Below, piece by piece: positions 40,693 through 47,058 of a stretch of DNA of 47,058 bases. The stretch's first letter is position 1, and each line of letters opens with the position of its first letter. Both the position numbers and the translations under genes were made by a program. Source of the stretch: an uncultured Verrucomicrobiota bacterium (GTDB lineage Bacteria > Verrucomicrobiota > Verrucomicrobiia > Chthoniobacterales > JACTMZ01). Under the pieces are notes generated by a model. The model made no database searches, was not told where the DNA came from, and saw nothing but the letters and a program-made list of their open reading frames with translations. The stretch lies in NCBI GenBank assembly GCA_903953565.1, contig CAJBKE010000008.1, positions 1 to 47,058 of the forward strand, in the 5' to 3' direction.

Positions 40693-43035
40693 TTATTCCA
40701 AGTAAGCCGGACGGAAGACATCAACCGGTTTGCCTTGGGGCATGCTGCGGAAGCGCTCCCACGCGCGGCGGGTAGCCGGGTCGTTTTCATCGGGCAGCGG
40801 GATCGCCTTCAGATATGTCTCGAAGCGCTGGCGGGCGGCAATGACTTCCGGGTCTGTGGAATCGCTCACATCGCGGTATTCGTCGCGGTTGGCCGCGCCA
40901 CGAGTGTCATAGAAGCGCCCTCGCCCATCGAGGAGCCAGTCTTTGTCGCGCACCCAACGCGCATTGTTCATGGCCATTTGGATGGTCTCGCGCGGGGCGA
41001 ACGGTTCTCCGAGAAGATACGGGGCGAAGCTGTGGCCGTCGGTGTTCATCGGTCCGCGATACCCGGCGAGCTGGGCGAAAGTCGGCCAGAAATCGGTGAA
41101 GTCGACGAGCACTTCGCTGGAATCGCGGGGCTTGACCGGCCCGCCGCCCACGACCAAAGGCACGCGGATGCCGTTGTCGCGGTCGTAGCTGTTTTTGTCC
41201 ATGACCTCATTGCTGCCGCGGATCTCAGCCGTTCCGTTATCGGCAGAGAAGAAGATGATGGTGTCCTTCGCCCTTCCCTGCCTGGCCAATCCCTCGCGGA
41301 GACGGCCGAGCAAATGGTCGAGGTATTGCATGTTCGACTCGAGCGCGCCGGGCACTTTGCCGCCGGTCGGACGACCTTGTTTGTCCAACTCCGGCACATC
41401 GGTGTAATACCAGCGTCCCTCGAGCGAACCAGCTACCTCCTCGTGCGCTTTGTGCGCGAGATTGGTCGCCCAGTAAGCGATGAACGGTTTGTCGCGGTCC
41501 GGCGCAGTGAACTCCAACAAATGCTTCAGTTCCAGATCGGGCCCGAAGTCATCCGGCGTGGCCGGCACCCCCTTGCCATTGCGGACGAGACCCGGGTGCC
41601 AATACCAAGAGACGCCATACATGTCGTTCCGGTCGGGCGACCAATGATTTTGCCGCGGCCCATCATGCCCCGGCCAATACCACGCAATCAGCCAGTCCTC
41701 CGCCCCCAGAACACCCGCATCGGGACCATCCCCGGGGTGCTTTTTGCCGATCATGCTGGTGGCATAACCAGCCTCCTTCATCATCTTGAGCACCGGCAGA
41801 TGTCGCGAATCTTCCCAAAACGGGACTTCGGGGCACACCGGGTTCTCATAGTAGCCGGTATTGTGCGGGTATTTTCCGGTCATCATCATGGCACGCGACG
41901 GGGCACACACGGGCGTGGACCACGCATTCCGGAAAAGGACACCGTCGTCGGCCAACTTCTGCAGGTTGGGCATGGGAATGGAGCCGCCGTAGGGCGACAA
42001 CTCGCAAGCCGAGACATCGTCCGCGAGAATGAAGACGATGTTGGGAGGACGCGCTGCGGTCAGGTTGCGCTCCCCGTCATCGCGGATCGCGCGCGGTGAT
42101 GCCGGAGTGAAAACATTTGCCGTCACCGTATTGTCGTCGGCGAAATCGCGGTTGTCGGCACTGCTTCCGAAATTGTAACCGGCATCGGCTTCGCAGTAAC
42201 TGCGGCGCCCTTGACGGGAACCGAGCCAGATCCCGTAGCTGCCGGGACGCAATCCGGAGAGATCGAAGGTATTGTTCTCGATGCGGTTTTCGCGAGGCGT
42301 TTGGTGGCGCACCGTGCCCCCCTCACCGCAGTTGCGATAAAGGTATATGCCGCCGAAAGCGGCGCGGACGAAGCGGTTTCCTTCGATAACATTGCAGGCT
42401 GATCCATCGACGGCGATAACCTCGCGGGCCGCACGGAGGTCGAAGGTGCAATTTTCTATTCTGTTACCCGCACTTTCGGCATCGAAATAAACAACCGTTG
42501 AAACCGTCGAACCAGTGAACGCGCAGTCTTTCACGGTCACGCCAGTGACACCCGGCCCCAAGTAGAGCGGGATGCGGTGCTCCGCCTCGATCTGCAGATT
42601 TTCGAGGACGATTTCCCGGGGCGCCGCCGCTTGGGCGCGTTCCGTGTGGCCCTCGCTCACGGAAGACTCGCGCACGCGCGGCGCTTCCCCATTGCGCCCC
42701 ATTCCGGAGATGCGGATCGCTCCGCGCAAACGTCCGTTGCGGATGGTGATGCGTTGAGGAACATCCCAACCGTCGCGTGCTTCCTGCGAGCGAATGAGAA
42801 TCTCGGTTGGTTTCCCTTCGTTGAACCATCCGCCCTGCAAATCGATCACCGTTCCGCTGGCCGAACTTCCGGCAAGCTCCACCATTTCCAGACGAGGCGC
42901 CGGAGCGAGCAGTTTCAGGAGGCTCGAAGGCGCGACGTAAAACCAAATCCCAAGCAATGATGCTGATAAGGCGACGACAGCGGAAAGCACCGCCACGCTG
43001 CGTCGACAACTCGAGTGCTTCTTAGGGTGCGTCAT
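40693..43035 (-). CDS. beta-helix/sulfatase fusion, type I formylglycine sulfatase
   Basis: A 780-residue protein. The N-terminus has a transmembrane anchor or uncleaved signal (VAVLSAVVALSASLLGIWFYV). Residues about 45-315 form a right-handed parallel beta-helix (IENCTFDL, NVIEGNRFVRAAFGGIYLY, NRIENNTFDL). Residues about 330-780 are a type I sulfatase: PNIVFILADDV (metal Asp339/Asp340), STPVCAPSRAMMMTGKYPHN (C-x-P-S-R, Cys377 to become formylglycine), IGKKH and FFSADNGTAE. It hydrolyses sulfate esters, probably on a polysaccharide held by the beta-helix part, outside the cytoplasm. Activation requires a sulfatase-maturating enzyme, not seen here. It follows fucP (66 bases), consistent with a sulfated fucose- or rhamnose-containing glycan. 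Confidence 0.85.
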   Translation of the reverse strand: MTHPKKHSSCRRSVAVLSAVVALSASLLGIWFYVAPSSLLKLLAPAPRLEMVELAGSSASGTVIDLQGGWFNEGKPTEILIRSQEARDGWDVPQRITIRNGRLRGAIRISGMGRNGEAPRVRESSVSEGHTERAQAAAPREIVLENLQIEAEHRIPLYLGPGVTGVTVKDCAFTGSTVSTVVYFDAESAGNRIENCTFDLRAAREVIAVDGSACNVIEGNRFVRAAFGGIYLYRNCGEGGTVRHQTPRENRIENNTFDLSGLRPGSYGIWLGSRQGRRSYCEADAGYNFGSSADNRDFADDNTVTANVFTPASPRAIRDDGERNLTAARPPNIVFILADDVSACELSPYGGSIPMPNLQKLADDGVLFRNAWSTPVCAPSRAMMMTGKYPHNTGYYENPVCPEVPFWEDSRHLPVLKMMKEAGYATSMIGKKHPGDGPDAGVLGAEDWLIAWYWPGHDGPRQNHWSPDRNDMYGVSWYWHPGLVRNGKGVPATPDDFGPDLELKHLLEFTAPDRDKPFIAYWATNLAHKAHEEVAGSLEGRWYYTDVPELDKQGRPTGGKVPGALESNMQYLDHLLGRLREGLARQGRAKDTIIFFSADNGTAEIRGSNEVMDKNSYDRDNGIRVPLVVGGGPVKPRDSSEVLVDFTDFWPTFAQLAGYRGPMNTDGHSFAPYLLGEPFAPRETIQMAMNNARWVRDKDWLLDGRGRFYDTRGAANRDEYRDVSDSTDPEVIAARQRFETYLKAIPLPDENDPATRRAWERFRSMPQGKPVDVFRPAYLE

Positions 43036-43101
43036 TGACCATGGTGCGCAGCCAGAGCTTGCCCGAGAAACCTGCGTGAAGCACGGTCGATCGACGGCAA
43101 C

Positions 43102-44568
43102 TCAGACAGCGCCTGACTCCGTCCCGCCCAGCCTCCGCCACAGAACCCCATAGGCACATACAAAGAGGAAGCAGACGAGCGGGACGATAAAGCTGAAGGA
43201 AACGTTCGTCAGGTCGGCGATATGTCCCATGAGCTTGGGCACGATAGCCCCGCCCATGATGGCCATGACCAGATAGGACGCTGCCCGCTTCGCCCCGGCG
43301 CCGAGGCCTGCGATTCCAAGCGCGAAAATTGTCGGAAACATGATGGACATGACAAAGTAGGCCCCGAACACAGCACCGGTGGAAATCCATCCCAACTTGA
43401 GGACGATCAGCCCGCAAAGCAGAGCACCCAAGGCGCCGTAGAGCCCAAGCACACGGTGCGCGCGGAATTTTTTAACCAAGCCCGCCCCCGTGAAACGTCC
43501 GACGAGGAAGCACAGAAATCCCACCGAGGCCAACGTCGATGCGGTGGCGTTGGAGACCACAACCGGCGGTTGGGATGTCATGTAGTTGATGAAATAAGCG
43601 AAGATGCCGGATTGCGCGGCGACATAGAAAAACTGCGCGAGAGTGGCTGCCGAGAAGTGAGGTTTCAGCCAGATGCTATCGGACGCGATCCGTCCAGCGC
43701 GCACCGCAAGCAACACGCTAAGCAGTGCCGCAGCGGCCAGCGAGACAGTGAGCAGCACCTTGCCGAAAATCGCCTGATTGAAGATGGAGGCCACCGCTGT
43801 GGCAATCATGCCCAGTGAAACCGAGAGAACGAGCAGGTTGAGCCAGAGCAAGCCCATGGCAACGCCGCGTCCGGGGCGCGCAACGACTGAGGCAGTTGCG
43901 CTGTGACCGGCCGATGAGCCCGCTTCGCCCTCGCCCGGCGTGATGTCGGGCAACTTGACTCGTGCAAAGATCACGGCCAGCAGCAGAACAACGACGCCGA
44001 CCGCCGCGTAGGGAATCCACAATGTCTCCGCACCCGTGCTCTTCCCTGTGTGGTCCGTGCCATAGAAAAACATGGCGCCCGCCATCGGTCCAAACACCCA
44101 CCCGATACCATTGAAGGATTGGGCCAAGTTGATGCGGGTTGCCGCATAAGCGGGCGCTCCGAGCACGGTGGTGTATGGATTGGCAACGGTCTCGAGAAAG
44201 GTAAGCCCTGCGGCGATGATGCACACACCGAGAAGGAAGGCCCAGAACTGCGCAATCTGCGTGGCAGGTATGAACCAGAGGCCCCCGACAGCCACCATGA
44301 GCAGCCCAGCAACGATACCGCCCTTGTAACCGAGCCGCATTGCCAGCCAACCAGCGGGCAATGCCATGAGAAAGTATCCGAGATAGTGCGCAAACTGCAC
44401 CCAGGCGGATTGCGCCAAGGTGAGCCCCAGCTCCTCTTGGAAATGCTTGTCCATCACGTCGATCATCCCATTGCAGAATCCCCAGAGGAAAAACAGGGAC
44501 GTGACGAGAGCGAAGGTGACGAAGTGATTACGGCCGTCAGCCGTGGTGAATAAGCGGGAAGCGTTCAT
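43102..44568 (-). CDS. fucP: FucP-like MFS sugar permease
   Basis: A 488-residue MFS transporter of the fucose:H+ symporter type. Characteristic segments: HFVTFALVTSLFFLWGFCNGM at helix 1, FAHYLGYFLMALPAGWLA, TFLETVANPYTTVLG (the FucP LETxANPY helix), NLAQSFNGIGWVFGP and, in the second half, FFYVAAQSGIFAYFINYM and FPTIFALGIAGLG. It lies three bases after the DUF6786-like gene. It probably imports L-fucose or a related sugar; other substrates of this family include glucose and galactose. Confidence 0.88.
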   Translation of the reverse strand: MNASRLFTTADGRNHFVTFALVTSLFFLWGFCNGMIDVMDKHFQEELGLTLAQSAWVQFAHYLGYFLMALPAGWLAMRLGYKGGIVAGLLMVAVGGLWFIPATQIAQFWAFLLGVCIIAAGLTFLETVANPYTTVLGAPAYAATRINLAQSFNGIGWVFGPMAGAMFFYGTDHTGKSTGAETLWIPYAAVGVVVLLLAVIFARVKLPDITPGEGEAGSSAGHSATASVVARPGRGVAMGLLWLNLLVLSVSLGMIATAVASIFNQAIFGKVLLTVSLAAAALLSVLLAVRAGRIASDSIWLKPHFSAATLAQFFYVAAQSGIFAYFINYMTSQPPVVVSNATASTLASVGFLCFLVGRFTGAGLVKKFRAHRVLGLYGALGALLCGLIVLKLGWISTGAVFGAYFVMSIMFPTIFALGIAGLGAGAKRAASYLVMAIMGGAIVPKLMGHIADLTNVSFSFIVPLVCFLFVCAYGVLWRRLGGTESGAV

Positions 44569-44571
44569 GGG

Positions 44572-45822
44572 TCATTTAGCCGCCCCAGCGAAAGCATCGC
44601 GAATTTCGCGGATGCCCGCACCGAGCTTTGCTTCGGCAATGGGATCGAGTTGTTCGGGTTGCCCGGCGAAATGCACGGTGACTTGTTTGTGCGTCAGACT
44701 GGCTCCGGGCGCCAGCTCCGCGCCGGGCGAAGAGGTTTCCAGTTCGTAGAAGGGGCCGAGAGGAGGTTCACCGGGGGCCGGGGATCCGTCATTGTAAGCG
44801 TTGATCACGTCGCCGGCGTAGGGGTTCTCCTGCTTTTCCCACATCGAATTGACGTAGCGGCCGTCCTTCTCCACCGGCTCGCAACGCACGATGGTCAGCG
44901 CGCCGAGATCGGGAGAGTAGCTGCCAGCGAAAGGCGTGGATCGCGACGGCGGGATGCCGATCTTGCCGCGCGCGGCGCCGTCGCCTTTGAAAAAGACCAC
45001 GCCCTTGCCGACCTTGAGCCGGTCCGGCGCGATCTTGCCGAAGTAAGCATCGTTGACCACCGGCCCCTCAGCGTCCGCGCGGAACGGGATGGCCATGACG
45101 GTCGACGGCGAGGGCTTATACATGCCCAGAATCCAGACCGAGAGAAGTCCGGTGTCCGCATCCCACGCCTTCTCGCCGCGGTTGGTGATGGTGTTGACTG
45201 TCTCGTAGGCGACGAACGGCAAATCTTCGGGAATTGTCACACCCAAGGCCTGCGCGGTCTGCTCACGATCGAGCAAGCGCACCGTGCGCTCGGCACCGAC
45301 GTCGAACTTTGTGCCGGACTGGTTCGTCACCATAAAGTTGCGAGCGAAGACGGCCTTTGTTTCATCCGAAGACACCTTGTCGAAGGCTTCGGTATCGATG
45401 GCGACGGGTGTCTTCCAGTCCGCGAAATCGAACTTCGCTCCCGGCGCGAAGAAGATGCCGAACTGGCCACCCTCGGGCCCCAGCCAAAACCGCTCCTCGC
45501 CGCCGAAAACATGGATTTTGGATTCGAGCGTGCCCTTGGCTTCCTCCGGCGGGACGACGCCTTTGGCGATGAGTTTGTAATTGAGCCAACCGTAACTGTT
45601 GCCGCCGTCGCCCGTGGCCGTGCTGGTCATGACGCGCCCTTGATACGCCGGCGCAACGGCCACGGCCGCGTCACCGCGGCGCAGAACGATCGCGTCGGTA
45701 TGTTTTTTCAAGAAGGCAACGTCTTCGCCGAAGTTTGAGGGTGTGTTTTCCATGGGTTCGGAGGAGGCGACCAAACTTGTCGCCGTGAATGTGGCTAGGA
45801 GAAGGGTGAGGCAGTTATTCAT
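44572..45822 (-). CDS. secreted protein of the DUF6786-like type, mutarotase-like fold
   Basis: A 416-residue exported protein with an N-terminal signal peptide (MNNCLTLLLATFTATSLVAS). The body is beta-rich with YQGRVMTSTATGDGGNSYGWLNY, FGGEERFWLGPEGGQFGIFF and FFKGDGAARGKIGIPPSRS, a pattern I associate with the DUF6786 family, which has an aldose-1-epimerase-like sandwich. Catalysis is not demonstrated. It sits in the operon with GH116-type, FucP and sulfatase genes and is likely to handle a released or surface sugar. Confidence 0.65.
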   Translation of the reverse strand: MNNCLTLLLATFTATSLVASSEPMENTPSNFGEDVAFLKKHTDAIVLRRGDAAVAVAPAYQGRVMTSTATGDGGNSYGWLNYKLIAKGVVPPEEAKGTLESKIHVFGGEERFWLGPEGGQFGIFFAPGAKFDFADWKTPVAIDTEAFDKVSSDETKAVFARNFMVTNQSGTKFDVGAERTVRLLDREQTAQALGVTIPEDLPFVAYETVNTITNRGEKAWDADTGLLSVWILGMYKPSPSTVMAIPFRADAEGPVVNDAYFGKIAPDRLKVGKGVVFFKGDGAARGKIGIPPSRSTPFAGSYSPDLGALTIVRCEPVEKDGRYVNSMWEKQENPYAGDVINAYNDGSPAPGEPPLGPFYELETSSPGAELAPGASLTHKQVTVHFAGQPEQLDPIAEAKLGAGIREIRDAFAGAAK

Positions 45823-45859
45823 GGGGGAGAAAGTAGAATTCGGCCGCAGGCCCGAAGCC

Positions 45860-46498
45860 TCAGTTGGAAACGGTGAATTTCCAGTCGGAGGTGGCCAGAG
45901 TCGGCAGGCCGGGCATTTCCTGCTTCGTCTGCACTTGCAGCTCGACCCTCAAATCCTTGCCGGCATCTTCGGGCTTGATGGTGTAGCTGACGACTATCTC
46001 GCCCCAGTCTTTTTCGCCGACGGATTCAAAAAGGAAATCCCGCGTTCCTTCCAGGCCTTGCGCAAGTTGGCCGCCGACAACGAAGCCGCCGTGCCCCGAA
46101 ATGATGAGGTCCTGCACACGCATCGGTTCACCGCCATACCAGCCGAAGAGGCCGCTGAACTTGATCGTCTTCCCTACGTCGTCCGCGGAGACGGCGCCCA
46201 ACGGCCAGACTGTGCGGCTGACGATGCTGCGCAAGTAGGGGTCTGTTTCACTTTCGACCGGTTGCCATTGGCCGGCCTTGATCACCGCGAAATACTCCCC
46301 ACTCTTGTCCGACATTCCCTCGTCGCCTCTTAGCTGCAACTGACCCGGGGTCGCGCCCCACTGCATCATGAGGGACCCGGGCCCCCACTGGACCGGAGAA
46401 GAAAAGTCGATCGTCTTGTCCGCCAGCTGCGCGCAAACGACATGCGCCGGGAGTGTCAGGACGGTCAGAAGCAAGAGGGAAGGCCGGGGGAAATTCAT
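45860..46498 (-). CDS. small secreted protein of unknown function
   Basis: A 212-residue protein with a signal peptide (FPRPSLLLLTVLTLPAHVVCA) from ATG 46498. The mature part is a beta-rich domain (FSSPVQWGPGSLMMQWG, IKFSGLFGWYGGEPMRVQDL, DWGEIVVSYTIKPEDAGKDL) resembling a carbohydrate-binding or accessory module. I do not recognise the family. The frame is open from a GTG at 46594 that overlaps the stop of the preceding glycosidase gene as GTGA, so an earlier start with 32 extra residues is possible, but the signal peptide argues for 46498. Confidence 0.6.
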   Translation of the reverse strand: MNFPRPSLLLLTVLTLPAHVVCAQLADKTIDFSSPVQWGPGSLMMQWGATPGQLQLRGDEGMSDKSGEYFAVIKAGQWQPVESETDPYLRSIVSRTVWPLGAVSADDVGKTIKFSGLFGWYGGEPMRVQDLIISGHGGFVVGGQLAQGLEGTRDFLFESVGEKDWGEIVVSYTIKPEDAGKDLRVELQVQTKQEMPGLPTLATSDWKFTVSN

Positions 46499-46590
46499 CA
46501 AGTGAGAATATGTGGGTTTTCCGGCCAAGGGAACCTTGGTGGTGGCGCCAAACAGCTTCAGGTAAGTGCCAAAGGGATTTAGCACGGCGG

Positions 46591-47058
46591 TCACTTCTCA
46601 CCCGGACCTAGTGTAATCTCTAGTGCCTGCCCCGCGGAAATCGTGATTTCCGAGTCGAACACCACTTCTGCCCTGCCATCCTTGGCGCGCAAGGTCGCAG
46701 GCACCGGCTTGCCGTCGACGGACGCAGTCACCTTTTGGTGCGTCTGCCCCGCAGGCGGAACAAGCGACATGGTGCGCAGCGGCACCTTGCCATACTTCAC
46801 CGCGAGATCCGCGCGCAGGGTCCCGCTGGTGATCTTCTGGCTGAAACTCCCCCACCCTTCGGCCGCGGTGAATGGCGCCTTGAAGTTTTCCGGCGTGAGG
46901 CGCGGCGCAAAGCCGATGTGCCGTTCAGGACCGTCGTATTCAAACCCCGCGATGGCGATGAGCGCACCATAAGAGGCCATGGAACGGGCATAGTGGTCGC
47001 CGCACTCCACCTCGTTGAAAGGATTGCGTTTGTTTCCGTCATAGCGCTCGTCGAGCGT
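46591..47058 (-). CDS. GH116-type glycoside hydrolase (C-terminal part, runs off the window)
   Basis: The frame is open to the right edge (156 codons to TGA 46591). It contains YDGNKRNPFNEVECGDHYAR, then SMASYGALIAIAGFEYDGP, HIGFAPRLTPENFKAPF and GWGSFSQKI. This is the C-terminal end of GH116 (DUF608, non-lysosomal-glucosylceramidase-like) enzymes, where NPFNEVECGDHYAR is a conserved active-site-side segment. It is the most upstream visible gene of the operon ending in the sulfatase. The N-terminal part is outside the window. Confidence 0.8.
   Translation of the reverse strand, partial: TLDERYDGNKRNPFNEVECGDHYARSMASYGALIAIAGFEYDGPERHIGFAPRLTPENFKAPFTAAEGWGSFSQKITSGTLRADLAVKYGKVPLRTMSLVPPAGQTHQKVTASVDGKPVPATLRAKDGRAEVVFDSEITISAGQALEITLGPGEK

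Noticed and set aside
40582-42099. A 505-codon plus-strand frame opposite the sulfatase
   Set aside because: It lies antisense to the sulfatase catalytic domain and shows no motif.

Overview
The window looks like an accessory carbohydrate-utilisation region from a GC-rich Verrucomicrobiota-type bacterium (PVC group). The support is a secreted autotransporter-type beta-strand repeat protein, a prepilin-like H-X9-DG tail, many secreted glycoside hydrolases, a formylglycine-type sulfatase, FucP- and RhaT-type permeases and GPH-family sugar symporters, with almost no housekeeping genes. The taxon is inferred from gene content, not from a marker gene. No rRNA, tRNA or CRISPR array was seen.

Layout. 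(1) 1-1800: N-terminal 600 codons of a repeat-rich surface protein, minus strand. (2) 1995-6431: an isomerase / PfkB kinase / class II aldolase set with a LacI regulator. (3) 6867-14979: a minus-strand locus with a GH110-like beta-helix lipoprotein, GH36 alpha-galactosidase, WbsX/GH99-like protein, AraC regulator and GPH symporter, interrupted by a decayed surface-protein gene. (4) 15099-16685: a broken glycosidase/pseudopilin-like frame and a plus-strand beta-propeller glycosidase. (5) 16874-22439: operon deoR - class I aldolase - Gfo/Idh/MocA dehydrogenase - glcD - glcF. (6) 22754-26566: remnant of a second WbsX gene, GPH symporter, large GH106-like glycosidase. (7) 26821-29674 and 35254-39385: two look-alike modules, each an AraC gene divergent from an oxygenase gene followed by a near-duplicate TIM-barrel epimerase-like gene. 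The oxygenases are unrelated: a PhyH-type Fe(II)/2-oxoglutarate enzyme and a desaturase-Rieske-reductase fusion. Between them lie decayed fragments, a secreted beta-rich protein, a second sugar isomerase and a RhaT-type symporter. (8) 39440-40656: vapBC between two broken rhamnose-mutarotase copies. (9) 40693-47058: a GH116-type glycosidase (partial), a small secreted protein, a DUF6786-like protein, FucP and a beta-helix/sulfatase fusion.

Putative joint role. Secreted glycosidases and the sulfatase would release fucose, rhamnose, galactose and substituted derivatives. FucP, RhaT and the GPH symporters would import them, and the isomerase/kinase/aldolase and GlcDF sets would oxidise them. The two oxygenase-TIM modules are the most unusual part. 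A plausible idea, not proven here, is oxidative removal of a blocking group such as an O-methyl ether from imported sugars, because the fusion combines the three activities of the rhizopine MocD/MocE/MocF demethylase system in one chain.
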